Source of the DNA: Chryseobacterium cupriresistens | Lineage (GTDB): Bacteria > Bacteroidota > Bacteroidia > Flavobacteriales > Weeksellaceae | Assembly (NCBI RefSeq): GCF_046614675.1 | Contig: NZ_JBKKJT010000002.1 | Span: forward strand, 310,001 to 374,000 | DNA: 64,000 nucleotides | Direction: 5' to 3' | Shown here: positions 10,175 through 20,617 of the stretch, piece after piece | Layout of the letters: every line of letters starts with the position of its first letter | Position numbering within the stretch: position 1 is the stretch's first letter | Notes under the pieces: generated by a model | The model's database searches: none | What the model saw: the letters and a program-made list of their open reading frames with translations, nothing else | Told to the model about the DNA's origin: nothing | Position numbers and translations under genes: made by a program

Positions 10175-11935
10175 ATGAATATTAAAGATATTATAGAACA
10201 AAAACTTTCGGAGATCATTTTAAATGTATATCAGTTAAAAGACATCAAGCTGGAAGTTCAGGAAAATAAAACGGAATTTGAGGGTGATTTTACTATTGTT
10301 ACTTTCCCGTTGGTCAAACAATTGAAGAAAAATCCTGAGAGTATCGGGGTTGAATTAGGTGAAGCGTTAACAGAACAGACGGAACTTTTCGAAAGCTTTA
10401 ATGTAGTGAAAGGTTTCCTGAATGTTAAAGTGAAAAACCAGCTGTTTGTGGACAACTTCAGATCTGTAAGCAAGAATTTTTCCACTATAGAAAAGAAAAA
10501 TGCTACGGTAATGGTAGAATATTCTTCACCGAATACCAACAAACCATTGCACTTAGGGCATATCAGAAATAATTTATTAGGATTCTCAGTTGCTCAGATT
10601 TTAAAAGAGGCTGGATATGATGTAATCAAAACCCAGATTATCAATGACAGAGGTATTCATATCTGTAAATCTATGCTGGCATGGGAGAAATTCGGGAACG
10701 GAGCAACTCCTGAAACAACCGATACCAAAGGCGATAAATTTGTTGGAAACTATTATGTAGAATTTGACAAAAATTATAAAAAAGAAATTGCAGAGCTTGT
10801 AGCACAAGGGGTAGGAGAAGAGCAGGCTAAAAAAGATGCTCCGGTAATGAAGGAAGCTCAGAAGATGTTGTTGGATTGGGAAAGTGGAGATGAAACAGTG
10901 AGAGCGCTTTGGGCAGAAATGAACTCATGGGTTTACAAAGGATTCAATGAAACGTATAAGAGATTAGGTGTTGATTTTGACCAGGTTCAGTATGAAAGCA
11001 ATACGTATATTTTAGGAAAAGATCTTATTCAGGCTGGGTTGGATAAAGGCGTTCTGTATCAGAAAGAAGACGGTTCTGTTTGGTGTGACCTTACAGATGA
11101 AGGGCTTGATCAGAAGCTGTTACTTCGTTCAGACGGTACTTCAGTCTATATGACTCAGGATCTTGGAACGGCAGTTGAGCGTTTTAAGCAAAATGATATT
11201 CAGAAACTGATCTATACTGTAGGAAACGAACAGGATTATCACTTCCAGGTTTTATTTAAGATTCTTAAAAGACTGGGGTATGAGTGGGCAGATCAGTTAT
11301 TCCACCTTTCTTATGGTATGGTTGAACTTCCTGAAGGCAAAATGAAATCCCGTGAAGGAACCGTTGTAGATGCAGACGACCTGATGGCAGAAATGCATGA
11401 AACGGCAAAATTAAAAGCTATAGAACAGGGAAAACTTGAAGGTCTTTCAGAAGAAGCAAAAGTAGCTTCTTATGAAATCATTGGAATGGGAGCACTCAAA
11501 TATTTCATGCTGAAAGTGGATCCTAAGAAAAAGATGTTGTTCAATCCGGCAGAAAGTATTGAATTTAATGGAAATACAGGACCGTTTATTCAATATACCT
11601 ACGCTCGTACGCAGTCTTTGCTGGCAAAAGCAGATTACCAGTATAAAGAAATATCGGATGTAACTTTAAACCAGTATGAAAAAGAACTGATTATGCTTTT
11701 GACCAGTTACAAAACAATTGTTGAAAGAGCAGCAGATGCATTGAGCCCGGCCCTGATTGCCAATTATATTTATGATCTGGCTAAATCTTATAATTCGTTC
11801 TATCAAAGTAATATTATTCTGAAACTGGAAGATGAGAATTTAAAACAATTCCGTTTAAATATATCAGATCTCACAGCAAAGACGATTAAAAAATCGTTGG
11901 AACTCTTGGGAATCGGAACCGTAAACAGAATGTAA
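10175..11935 (+). CDS. argS: Arginyl-tRNA synthetase
   Basis: 586 aa class I synthetase that charges tRNA-Arg in the cytoplasm. The N-terminal additional domain (about residues 1-95) is followed by the Rossmann catalytic core with the HIGH signature HLGH at residues 126-129 (in SSPNTNKPLHLGHIRNN). The KMSKS counterpart is KMKSREGTVV near residue 388. A helical anticodon-binding DALR domain covers the C-terminal ~120 residues, ending ...LGIGTVNRM. It stands alone, between the SusCD terminator and its own terminator. A TATATTTG -7-like element at 10094-10101 gives a short leader, but no good -33 box precedes it. Confidence 0.97.
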   Translation: MNIKDIIEQKLSEIILNVYQLKDIKLEVQENKTEFEGDFTIVTFPLVKQLKKNPESIGVELGEALTEQTELFESFNVVKGFLNVKVKNQLFVDNFRSVSKNFSTIEKKNATVMVEYSSPNTNKPLHLGHIRNNLLGFSVAQILKEAGYDVIKTQIINDRGIHICKSMLAWEKFGNGATPETTDTKGDKFVGNYYVEFDKNYKKEIAELVAQGVGEEQAKKDAPVMKEAQKMLLDWESGDETVRALWAEMNSWVYKGFNETYKRLGVDFDQVQYESNTYILGKDLIQAGLDKGVLYQKEDGSVWCDLTDEGLDQKLLLRSDGTSVYMTQDLGTAVERFKQNDIQKLIYTVGNEQDYHFQVLFKILKRLGYEWADQLFHLSYGMVELPEGKMKSREGTVVDADDLMAEMHETAKLKAIEQGKLEGLSEEAKVASYEIIGMGALKYFMLKVDPKKKMLFNPAESIEFNGNTGPFIQYTYARTQSLLAKADYQYKEISDVTLNQYEKELIMLLTSYKTIVERAADALSPALIANYIYDLAKSYNSFYQSNIILKLEDENLKQFRLNISDLTAKTIKKSLELLGIGTVNRM

Positions 11936-11988
11936 AAATAGAAAGAAAGCCTCCTGAAAAATTTCAGGAGGCTTTCTTTCTATTTTTT
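11934..11988. terminator. Bidirectional terminator between argS and yihY
   Basis: A perfect 26-bp inverted repeat (arms 11934-11959 and 11962-11987, core GAAAGCCTCCTGAAA) with A/T tracts at both outer ends. The genes on either side converge on it, so it can serve both. Confidence 0.88.
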
Positions 11989-12001
11989 ATATATCAATAA
12001 T

Positions 12002-12056
12002 CTCGCATCAGAAATATCCCGGATCTCAAAATCTCGCAACCCGAACCTCGCAACCC
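12002..12056. repeat. Short intergenic CTCGCA repeats
   Basis: CTCGCAACCC occurs twice (12033-12042 and 12047-12056), with a further CTCGCA at 12002. On the other strand it reads as a run of GGGTTGCGAG words. It is not coding and may be a copy of a dispersed intergenic repeat family. Confidence 0.5.
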
Positions 12057-12060
12057 AAAT

Positions 12061-13002
12061 TTACATTTTATCACTACTTTCACCCTGCATCTGTTTCAGA
12101 CTATCCGCGTACAACTTAGCAGGAGTCCATCGTGCATGTTTGGAAAGAACTACTTTATAGCCCTTTTTGTAGGTATACACTTTAGTGAATTCTGCACCAA
12201 AGAATATCAGCATACACGAATAATTGATCCACATCATAATCAGAATAACTGTTCCGGCAGCGCCAAAGGCTGAAGTAGGTTTTACCTGGTTAAAATAAAG
12301 ACTTAATAAAAATTTTCCGAGGGTAAATAAAACCGTTGTCAGAAATGCTCCTTTCCATACCGGTTTCCAGCTGATCAAAACATCAGGCAGTACTTTAAAC
12401 ATTAAGGCAAATAACAGCATCACAAGGCCAAAACCTACGGCGAAATTGACAAATTCTACCAGCATATAGGTCTCAAAACCGAAATACTGGGTGATAATTG
12501 TATTAAACAGGCTGATCAGAGAAGATAAAATCATGGTGATCATCAAAAGAAATCCCAGAATAAGAATCATTCCTAAAGAATTCGCCCTGTCCAGTAAAAA
12601 TTTCACTAATGCCTTTTTGGGAGCAGCTTCTACTTCCCAAAGTGTATTTAATGAATGTTGCAGCTGAAAGAAAAGCGTAGTAGAACCGAAAACCAATGAT
12701 CCTACCCCTACTGCCTTCATAAAAATATTCTTTTTGTCAATCAAAGCACCGGCGAGCATACCTTCAATACTTTTAGCCACATCCGGTCCCATAATACCAC
12801 TGATCTGGGTGCTGATCTGCCCGCGAATGGCTTCTTCCCCAAAGAAATTTCCAAGTACCCAGATAATAATGATCAATAAACCCGGAATAGAAAAAATGGC
12901 ATAGTACGCAAGGCTTGCCGAATCTTTTGATGCGGAAGAATTGTTCCATTCTGTAAAGGTGTCTTTCAGAACTTCCCAGAAAAATTTGGCAGTTTTAATC
13001 AT
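12061..13002 (-). CDS. yihY: YihY/BrkB-family inner-membrane protein
   Basis: 313 aa from the ATG at 13002. The frame stays open to a TTG at 13038, but that would overlap the tamL stop codon, and the ATG lies one base after that stop, so I use the ATG. The protein has about six membrane segments and the family features LAYYAIFSIPGLLIIII near the N-terminus and GAAGTVILIMMWINYSCMLIFFGAEFTKVY near the C-terminus. It was once called ribonuclease BN, but that activity is not supported; members are membrane proteins of unsettled function. It is the third gene of a minus-strand tamB-tamL-yihY run. Confidence 0.88.
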   Translation of the reverse strand: MIKTAKFFWEVLKDTFTEWNNSSASKDSASLAYYAIFSIPGLLIIIIWVLGNFFGEEAIRGQISTQISGIMGPDVAKSIEGMLAGALIDKKNIFMKAVGVGSLVFGSTTLFFQLQHSLNTLWEVEAAPKKALVKFLLDRANSLGMILILGFLLMITMILSSLISLFNTIITQYFGFETYMLVEFVNFAVGFGLVMLLFALMFKVLPDVLISWKPVWKGAFLTTVLFTLGKFLLSLYFNQVKPTSAFGAAGTVILIMMWINYSCMLIFFGAEFTKVYTYKKGYKVVLSKHARWTPAKLYADSLKQMQGESSDKM

Positions 13003-13003
13003 A

Positions 13004-15331
13004 TTAAAATGGATATCCGATGGCAATATTGAGAACAAGATTATCTTTCCTCCAGCTTGAGTCTCCGAAGTTAATTTTATCGAAGGCCCATCTGTCCCCT
13101 TTCTGATAGTAAGGAACTCTCAGTGGCATGGCAAGATCCAGTCTCAAAATCAGGATAGAAAAATCCAGTCTCAGACCTACTCCGGCACCCACCGCAATTT
13201 CATTTAAAAAATCTTTTGAAAACTTAGCCCCGGGTCTGTTTTCATCATCATGTAGCAGCCAGATATTTCCGGCATCTACAAAAACGGCAGCATTTAAGAA
13301 CTTATAAAGATTGGCACGGTACTCTGCATTTAATTCCAGTTTAATATCTCCGGACTGGTCAAAATAAGCACCCGGTTCTATCGTTCTCGGGTCAAAACTA
13401 CCCGGACCTAATGTTCTCGCACGGAATGCTCTGATACTGTTACTTCCTCCTGAGAAAAACTGTTTGGAGAAAGGAACAAATTCTGAATTTCCGTATGGAT
13501 AGGCGATTCCTCCGATAAATCTTGTAGCCAATGAAGATTTTTCAGTGAACTTATGATAGAATCTGAAATCATTTTCAATCTTTACATACTGACTGAAAGG
13601 AATTCCGAATATTTTCTTTTCCTTATCTTTCTTTACATCAGCTCCGGTAACCAATCCCGTGATATTTCCTGCCAGATCCAGCGTTCCTTTATAATAAACG
13701 GTATTGGTCTTTGGCAGCATGGTGTTGGTATAGGTATAAGAATAGGTTGGGCCAAAAATTAACTGTTTATCGACAATTCGCTGCATAGCAGGATTTTTGG
13801 CAGATTTAGCTTTATATTCATCTGTAACATTTGCTGGCGATACCAAAGTAATATCAATCACTTTCAGATCATGTTCTTTCCTTGCATTTTCTTTCCACAC
13901 ATATCCGAATGATCCCGTGAAATTATTTAGGGTATAATATTGTGTTCTGTTCTGGAATTCATATCCCAATGTGATATTCGTTCTGGGAACAAATTCACTG
14001 GAAGAATGAAAACGGAATGGTGCTACAATTCTCGGAATTGAAAGCTGTACGTTTGTTCCTGCACGGAAAATATTATTGGCATTCTGGGCACCTCCCATCT
14101 GGAAATCAAAAGCTCCGTAGATGGCTGCTTTAAACTGTTCTGCGCCTCTGAAGAAATTTCTGTGGGTCCAGTTAAGGTTCAGCTCACTACCCGCATAGTT
14201 GGCGGAATTGGTTCTTCCCAAAGCTTCCAGACGGAGCGATTGTACCTGTCTTGGAGTCAACAAATAATACGCATCAAATTTATGGCTTAAAGAATCAGAT
14301 ACAATAAACTCGTTCTTTACAAATTTGAATACTCCCAGACTGATCAATCGGTTCAGGGTAAGATTGTGGTTGGAACGGTTGTAAAGATCTCCTTTTTTGA
14401 AATATAAGGCTCTGTCAAAAATCTTCGGTTTGAATTTATGCTGCGGATCAATGACATAAATATCGTCAAAACGATATTTGGAAAGAGAATCTTTATCCAT
14501 CGGGATGCTGTATTTACCATCTTTTACATCCTGAATATTGTAATTGGGAAATACAATAACATTATCAATACTGAACTGCTGTGTTGCTAAATCAGGAGTG
14601 TTATCCTTCAATTTTACATTAAGCTCAACTTTATGATTCTTACTCACCGTACTGTCGGCCTGCACGATAATATTATCAGGATGGAAATAATAAAAACCTC
14701 GTTCCTTTAACCTGTTGTCAATTCTTTCTCTTTCTGCTTTGATGACATCCAGATCAAACGGTTTTCCGTTTTTAAGAAGAGTTTTATCCGTAAGGTTTTG
14801 AATTTCCTGGTTAACCAGTGTAGAATCTTTCTGGAATTTTACACCGTCTATCAGATATCTTGAGCCAGGCCTTACTGTATAAATAACCTGAGCTTTTTTA
14901 TTCTTTGAAACCGTATCATAAGTTGCTCTGGCATTAAAATATCCTTTGTTTTCAGAATAATTTTCAATGATATCTTTATTGAACTCACGATCTACATCTC
15001 CCAATAATACTGGTTTTTCACCCACTTTGTACTTAAGCCAGTAATTAAAACCTTTGTCTTTTTTAGGCTCCTTGGCTATGTTATAGAAATACAGCTTTGG
15101 GCGCAATCCCAGAAATGTAGAATTAGGCTTTGGGGTGAGGTTTGCTTCCAGTGCAGACTCAAGATCTTTTTTTTCTTTCTTGGAAATCGTATCATTTTCA
15201 ATCTTTACTTTGGCTCCCGTATAGAGCATCTGGCCTTCTTTCAAAAACCTGGTGTTGCTGCACGAGATTACCGTGGATGCCATTCCGGAAACCAACAGAT
15301 ACTTACAATATATATGGAACTTACTATTCAT
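13004..15331 (-). CDS. tamL: Translocation and assembly module lipoprotein TamL (BamA/TamA-like)
   Basis: 775 aa. The N-terminus MNSKFHIYCKYLLVSGMAST is followed by VISC, a lipobox, so the protein is a lipoprotein form of TamA, as usual in Bacteroidota. POTRA-like segments fill about residues 40-330 (for example the YLIDGVKFQKDSTL region), followed by an Omp85 16-strand barrel. The conserved barrel motif GGSNSIRAFRARTLGPG lies near residue 630 and the end is NIAIGYPF. With TamB it forms an envelope-spanning pathway that helps insert outer-membrane proteins or move lipids. Its ATG overlaps the tamB stop in TAATG, indicating coupled translation. Confidence 0.9.
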   Translation of the reverse strand: MNSKFHIYCKYLLVSGMASTVISCSNTRFLKEGQMLYTGAKVKIENDTISKKEKKDLESALEANLTPKPNSTFLGLRPKLYFYNIAKEPKKDKGFNYWLKYKVGEKPVLLGDVDREFNKDIIENYSENKGYFNARATYDTVSKNKKAQVIYTVRPGSRYLIDGVKFQKDSTLVNQEIQNLTDKTLLKNGKPFDLDVIKAERERIDNRLKERGFYYFHPDNIIVQADSTVSKNHKVELNVKLKDNTPDLATQQFSIDNVIVFPNYNIQDVKDGKYSIPMDKDSLSKYRFDDIYVIDPQHKFKPKIFDRALYFKKGDLYNRSNHNLTLNRLISLGVFKFVKNEFIVSDSLSHKFDAYYLLTPRQVQSLRLEALGRTNSANYAGSELNLNWTHRNFFRGAEQFKAAIYGAFDFQMGGAQNANNIFRAGTNVQLSIPRIVAPFRFHSSSEFVPRTNITLGYEFQNRTQYYTLNNFTGSFGYVWKENARKEHDLKVIDITLVSPANVTDEYKAKSAKNPAMQRIVDKQLIFGPTYSYTYTNTMLPKTNTVYYKGTLDLAGNITGLVTGADVKKDKEKKIFGIPFSQYVKIENDFRFYHKFTEKSSLATRFIGGIAYPYGNSEFVPFSKQFFSGGSNSIRAFRARTLGPGSFDPRTIEPGAYFDQSGDIKLELNAEYRANLYKFLNAAVFVDAGNIWLLHDDENRPGAKFSKDFLNEIAVGAGVGLRLDFSILILRLDLAMPLRVPYYQKGDRWAFDKINFGDSSWRKDNLVLNIAIGYPF

Positions 15332-18300
15332 TATTTAAATTCTACCACTTGGTTATTTTGATTTTTTTTCGGCTTCTTCTCTTTAGATTTCTGGAAAATC
15401 TCCCGGAATTTGTCATAATCCAATGTAATAATGAATCCAACTCCGGTTTCTATGATCTGTCCCTGAAGTGCTACCTGATATTCATCCTTACGATACGCCC
15501 GGAGCATATATCTTCCATCTTTGGAAAGACTGTAATCTACAGAAACGTTACCGGCAATATTGGTCATATTTTCATTCTGGCGTGCCTGGCCTTCCAGTCC
15601 GAAATTACTTCCTACCGTTACTTTCAGTCGGTCATTCAACAGTTTTTTGCTGATATCGACGTTAAGATCAGTCCGGGTATTTTTTTCTCCGGTGGAATAA
15701 TCTTCTGAAGAATCAAGACCAAAATTAAGATCTACTCCTTTAATCAGCCCTGCTGCAAGATTATTCAGCTGCTGGGAAAGGATCTTACTTACACTCTGCC
15801 TTGCCATGGTCTCCGCAGACATTCCGGCACCGCTTTCAAATGGATTTTCTCCGATAAAACGGTTCAGAAGCAATAAGGCAAATACCTGTTTGTTCAGCTC
15901 AGACTCCTGGGTTCTGATCTGAGCAAGCTTCTGATCAACAACATCTTTTACATTCGTAGATACAGAATTATTTTTCTCATCTGTAGTAATATCGAAAGTA
16001 AGCTGAGGTTTCAATAATTCACCTTTCATTTTTAACAAGGCATTAAAAGGAACCCTCTGTTTAAACTGATTCATCGTTGAGGCACTTTCTCCACTGATCT
16101 GCTGCTCCACAAGGTCAATAGGCGGAGCTTCTGTTTTATATACGGCGGTAATATCCATTTGAGCCATCGTAGGTTCACCTGTCCATGTAATGGTACTGCC
16201 TTTCTGGATGTCAAATTTACGCTTCAGGAAACTCACCGAAAGATCATAGCTTCCTTTTTCCACTTCATATACACCTACCAATGTGGTTTTGCCTGACGGA
16301 TCTATTCCTCCGGTTAATTCTGCTTCACCCTGAAGCTGTACAAAATCACCATTGGCTTTATCAATGATCAGCGATAGTTTTGCCTCTTTGCTGACTTCAA
16401 TATTAACGCTTACGTCCATTCCTTTGATACGGCTCTGGGCATTAAGAGAATCGGCTTTGATCGTTTTGTTTAAAACCACCTGATCCTGATCCACAAATTC
16501 TACAATACCATCTCTCTCCTGCAGAGAAGGGCTGGATTGAGGCAGAACAAAAGTGAAATCGGTGTTGTCTGCCACGCTCAACCTTCCGTCTACCTTTGGA
16601 AGATCAAGGTTTCCGCGGATATGAAGTCCGGCATCAATGGCCAGAATACCATACATGATCGCATCATTGGATTTCTCCGAATTAACTACTTTAAAATCTT
16701 TTGCATTTACATTAAGGTTAAAAGCAAAATCCCTATAGGTCTGCGTAAGAACCTGCCCATCCACTACAAGGGCATTTCCGTCTTTATCTTTGATTTTAAA
16801 TTGATCAAACTCTATTCCCTGACTGGTAAAGTCTATTTCATCACTCAGATGTCTGAAATCACTTCCCGTTTTGGCAATTTCCAATCCGGCATCATTGAAT
16901 TTTACTTTTCCTAAAATATTTGGTTTGTCACTCGTTCCGGTAATCTTTAAGTTTCCTGAAAGATAACCTTCCGTATTGGTAATGGCATTCATGGAGAATC
17001 CCTGAATACTCTTCATCTGAAGCTGATTAATTGCCATATTCAGGTCGAAAGTACTGGAAGAGGTATTGTAATCCCCAAGGATTTTTACGTCATTGTTATT
17101 TCCGGAAAGGGCAATATCTGCATTTAAAACCTTCGGTGAAGCATTGTTTACTTTTACAGCAAGGTTTCCGACAGGACTTCCATAGACAATCAGGTCGGAA
17201 ATATTCAGATCGGAAGTGAAGGTCATATTTTTAGTAATATCCCGAAGCTGTGCTGTCCCGTTAATGGTTCCTCTAGCCAGAACTGTATCTTTTTTGATAA
17301 GTTCCGTAATGGTTTCAATCTTGAAATCTTTCAATGAAATGTTCAAAGGGCTGCCTGGGCTGCTGCTTTCAGATTGAACAGCGATTTCACTGCTGCCATT
17401 GGAAAGAATGAAATTATCCGCCAGAATTCCTTTGTTGCTGATCTGAATTTTATTGTTTTCTGCAACATTCCAATCCGTATAATTGAGCTTAAGTCCGTTC
17501 GGGTTAAGAGATATTTCGGTAATGTCATTCAACGATTTTGCATTTCCTGCAATCAGGAACTGAGTGGCATCTTTCTCGTCTTTTGTAGTAACGTTGTACC
17601 GGATGGTATTGTCCGCAACATCTCCGTCAATATTGATTTTATTTAAAGAAAAGCTTGAGCTTTTTAAAGCCGCTACATTAAGGCTGTATTGTAATGCCTG
17701 ATTTTCATTCGTTACCTTTAAAGCACCTTTTTCAATGGTATTTTCACCATATAATAACCTTGGAATTTGTCCGTCAATTTCAATTTTCTGAGAATCTGCA
17801 TCATAATTCCCGACAAGATTAATGGTTTCAAAATCTTTCAGATCCGGAACAAATTTTCTGATCAGATCGTCATTTTTAATCTTTGCAGTAAAGTTAAAAT
17901 GCTGCCCCGGATCAATTTTTTGGCTTTTATCCGGCTTCTGGAACTGATAATACTGATTGACCGTTTGCGTTAAAGCACCAAAAATCTGGGTAAGCTTGTA
18001 TTTTCCTTTCAGCTCCACATCTGCCACCTGAGAGTTGAAAACAATTTGTGTGGAATCCTGTGTAGAGGAAGCTTTCAGATTAACTTCCTGTACAGGATAC
18101 ACTTCTTTGGTATCCGAGAATGCAAAATCTTTAAGGTTGAGATATCCATTCAGATTATTCGGATCTAAACTAGTAAAATCTCCATCAATTTTTCCGGCAA
18201 TGATCATCGGCTTTTCATAGAAACCAAGTTTGTTGACATCCAGTTTGATGACTTCTCCATTCACTTTTACCGTAGGATTTTTTTCATCATAAACTCCGGA

Positions 18301-20433
18301 AGCGGTCAGCTGCAGACTGGCATTCGGATCTTTTGAATCCAAAATCACATGATAAGCTCCTTTTTTGATCTTTCCGGTAAGGTTCATGTTTTGGTAACGA
18401 TATCCTTTGTAGACTGCGGAAGCAACATGGCCTTTTAAGTCGGCATTGGCATTTTTGAAATCAAAACTTTCTCCTTTGGCGGCAATTTGTGCTGTAACAG
18501 GACCAATATCTTTATTCTGAATGATTTTCCCAACCTGTATACCCTGAAGATTGGCTTTCACATCATACAATTCATGATTCTTTCTGCGCATGTCTACCTG
18601 AGCGATGATGGCAGCGTTCCCCAAAGTAGAGTAGAGGTTAAGATCTGTATTCACCACTTTCGTTGTTCCTTTTGCATTTCCTTTGATGCTGAAATGGGAA
18701 GGAAGCGAAATATTCGAAGGAATTGTATTTTTAGGGACAAGATTGAATATTGTTTTGGCATTGGATGAAAACTCTCCGATTCTCAGATCATAATATAACT
18801 GATCCGGATTCATCACATTTTTGATTTTTCCGGAGGCCATTACTCTCAGTTGATCCAAACCTGAAACTTTCAGATCCTGAATTAAAAGATCGTTAACGCT
18901 TCCTTTTACATTGGCGTTTACATTCAGGATAGCATTCGGGTATTTATTGAATGGAACCGTATTTCTCAATGTCGGAACCAGATTCAGAATATCGGAAAAC
19001 CCTATTTTTGAATCTTTGATATTGGCTGAAATTTTTACGGCGCCTAAGTTTGAGCTTAGCTGGTCAATGGAATTATAGTTTAAAATAACCTCATCACGCA
19101 ATAGTGTTTTTGGAGTCTGCAGATAAAGATCTTTAAGATAAGCTTCCTTTTCAGCATACACAAAATCCGTATTGAACTTCTGAATATCCAGTCCTCTGCC
19201 TTCTTTGATTTCCGCCGAATTCACTGTTCCGGCAAAGGTGTTGTTCTCCATCTTGAAGCTTCTCACCTCCACGTTCATCTTTGAAAAATTAAGGTGATTG
19301 AAGTCTATTCCCTGTTTAGTGGGAGCGATAGCGGTATTGTTATAATTGACCTTCACATCATTCAGAACAAGTTTTCCTAAAAGCAGTTTCATGGCTTTAT
19401 CCTGATCGGAAACTTTTGAAATTTCAGGTTCTTTGGTCTTTTTTGGGTTGGCATTCTGAGCGGGAAGATAAAGGTTGGCATTAATGTCTGCCCCCGAAAG
19501 AAATACATTCGCTACGTTGAAAGCGTTGTTTTCAAGATCCAGTTTATTAACCTTTGTACTCAGTTCTTTGAAGATAACTTTTGCGAATGTCTTTGTATTT
19601 TCATCGCCGTAATCAATGTCGAAATGAGTAAGTATTATTCCTCTTAAGCCAATATTCATAGGCTTTTTTTCATTAAGAGAATCTACTTTTTTCTCCACCT
19701 TGTTGGCAACTTCTTCTACAAGTCCCTGCTTTAACTTTAATTTTAAACCGTCGAGATTGATATCATTAACAGCATAGTTGTTTTTGTTAAGATCAAAAGT
19801 TTTAACTCTGGTATCGAATGACTTAAAATAGAGCTGAATATCATTCTTCGATTGCTGGTCGTTAAATGTTACCCCAACATCTTTTAAATTGATTTTATCA
19901 AGGGAAATAATAAAGGGTTTGGAGGGACTTTCTTCTTTATCACTGGAAGCAAAAGCATCAATGATATAATCAAAATTGAATTTGCCATCCGGTTTCCTCA
20001 CTACATTGGCACGTGCTCCTTCCATTTCAACAGAAGTAATATCTGCCGTAGAATTAAGAAGCTTCAGCATATGTAAACCTACATCCAGTTTCTTCACTGC
20101 CAGAAGAGTATCTACATCCTGCCCTTTGAGATAAAGGTTCTCCATGACAAGGCTGTTCGGGAATCCTATATAGACTCTTTCCAGGCTTACGGGAGTTTTG
20201 ATTTTTTTCTCAAGGTAAACAATGAGTTTGTCTTTGATGAAATTTTGAACGGCTGGAAGCTTTAAGCTTAGTATCAACAGGGTAAGAAGAACCAATATTG
20301 AAATAAAGGTTATTACAATACGCCTTAAGAGTTTTGTGGTGTTGATTTTCAGTTTCAAATGCGATGAGGTTTCTAACAAAGATAACAATACTATTTTACT
20401 TGGTCTTTGTTGTGGTACCCTTTGCGAATGCAA
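15331..20433 (-). CDS. tamB: Translocation/assembly module protein TamB (AsmA/DUF490-like)
   Basis: 1700 aa if begun at the TTG at 20433. The first ~25 residues lie inside an imperfect inverted repeat and look non-coding; a TTG at 20358 (giving MKLKINTTKLLRRIVI) is an attractive alternative, and no ATG fits. One membrane anchor (about residues 38-57, FISILVLLTLLILSLKLP) is followed by a very long repetitive beta-helical region and a C-terminal TamB/DUF490 domain ending NNQVVEFK. TamB proteins form a hydrophobic periplasmic bridge from inner membrane to outer-membrane partner TamL, whose gene overlaps the stop by one base. Similar length to other flavobacterial TamB proteins. Confidence 0.9.
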   Translation of the reverse strand: MHSQRVPQQRPSKIVLLSLLETSSHLKLKINTTKLLRRIVITFISILVLLTLLILSLKLPAVQNFIKDKLIVYLEKKIKTPVSLERVYIGFPNSLVMENLYLKGQDVDTLLAVKKLDVGLHMLKLLNSTADITSVEMEGARANVVRKPDGKFNFDYIIDAFASSDKEESPSKPFIISLDKINLKDVGVTFNDQQSKNDIQLYFKSFDTRVKTFDLNKNNYAVNDINLDGLKLKLKQGLVEEVANKVEKKVDSLNEKKPMNIGLRGIILTHFDIDYGDENTKTFAKVIFKELSTKVNKLDLENNAFNVANVFLSGADINANLYLPAQNANPKKTKEPEISKVSDQDKAMKLLLGKLVLNDVKVNYNNTAIAPTKQGIDFNHLNFSKMNVEVRSFKMENNTFAGTVNSAEIKEGRGLDIQKFNTDFVYAEKEAYLKDLYLQTPKTLLRDEVILNYNSIDQLSSNLGAVKISANIKDSKIGFSDILNLVPTLRNTVPFNKYPNAILNVNANVKGSVNDLLIQDLKVSGLDQLRVMASGKIKNVMNPDQLYYDLRIGEFSSNAKTIFNLVPKNTIPSNISLPSHFSIKGNAKGTTKVVNTDLNLYSTLGNAAIIAQVDMRRKNHELYDVKANLQGIQVGKIIQNKDIGPVTAQIAAKGESFDFKNANADLKGHVASAVYKGYRYQNMNLTGKIKKGAYHVILDSKDPNASLQLTASGVYDEKNPTVKVNGEVIKLDVNKLGFYEKPMIIAGKIDGDFTSLDPNNLNGYLNLKDFAFSDTKEVYPVQEVNLKASSTQDSTQIVFNSQVADVELKGKYKLTQIFGALTQTVNQYYQFQKPDKSQKIDPGQHFNFTAKIKNDDLIRKFVPDLKDFETINLVGNYDADSQKIEIDGQIPRLLYGENTIEKGALKVTNENQALQYSLNVAALKSSSFSLNKINIDGDVADNTIRYNVTTKDEKDATQFLIAGNAKSLNDITEISLNPNGLKLNYTDWNVAENNKIQISNKGILADNFILSNGSSEIAVQSESSSPGSPLNISLKDFKIETITELIKKDTVLARGTINGTAQLRDITKNMTFTSDLNISDLIVYGSPVGNLAVKVNNASPKVLNADIALSGNNNDVKILGDYNTSSSTFDLNMAINQLQMKSIQGFSMNAITNTEGYLSGNLKITGTSDKPNILGKVKFNDAGLEIAKTGSDFRHLSDEIDFTSQGIEFDQFKIKDKDGNALVVDGQVLTQTYRDFAFNLNVNAKDFKVVNSEKSNDAIMYGILAIDAGLHIRGNLDLPKVDGRLSVADNTDFTFVLPQSSPSLQERDGIVEFVDQDQVVLNKTIKADSLNAQSRIKGMDVSVNIEVSKEAKLSLIIDKANGDFVQLQGEAELTGGIDPSGKTTLVGVYEVEKGSYDLSVSFLKRKFDIQKGSTITWTGEPTMAQMDITAVYKTEAPPIDLVEQQISGESASTMNQFKQRVPFNALLKMKGELLKPQLTFDITTDEKNNSVSTNVKDVVDQKLAQIRTQESELNKQVFALLLLNRFIGENPFESGAGMSAETMARQSVSKILSQQLNNLAAGLIKGVDLNFGLDSSEDYSTGEKNTRTDLNVDISKKLLNDRLKVTVGSNFGLEGQARQNENMTNIAGNVSVDYSLSKDGRYMLRAYRKDEYQVALQGQIIETGVGFIITLDYDKFREIFQKSKEKKPKKNQNNQVVEFK

Positions 20434-20434
20434 A

Positions 20435-20520
20435 AATCCTGCCTTGGCTGTCTTATTATGGAATTTTTAGTTTGTAGTTGTCAAGTGAATAGTTGAGTAA
20501 GACGAGTCAAGGCAGGGATT
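20435..20520. repeat. Imperfect inverted repeat upstream of tamB
   Basis: The left arm at 20435-20452 (core CTGCCTTGGCT) pairs with the right arm at 20501-20520 (core AGTCAAGGCAGG), with two mismatches and one bulge. It lies in the tamB leader or at its annotated start. It may be a transcript fold or a dispersed palindromic repeat; a similar GGCGGGGA/TCCCTGCC hairpin lies at 28649. Confidence 0.45.
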
Positions 20521-20535
20521 ATTATGTTTAAAAAA

Positions 20536-20617
20536 CGCCCCCTTTTATCATTTTTTAATGTTGAAAAGGTTAGTTAGCAAAAATGAAATTCAAATGTTAG
20601 TAGTTGTGAAGGGGGCG
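20536..20617 (-). terminator. Probable terminator after ccoP with a long loop
   Basis: Perfect 9-bp arms CGCCCCCTT (20536-20544) and AAGGGGGCG (20609-20617). Read on the minus strand, the second arm is followed by six T residues, as expected for a terminator of the ccoNO-ccoP transcript. The ~64-nt loop is unusually long. Confidence 0.5.

Noticed and set aside
10258..10807. Antisense frames within argS and other long genes
   Set aside because: These are shadows of well-supported genes with atypical composition and no independent signals.
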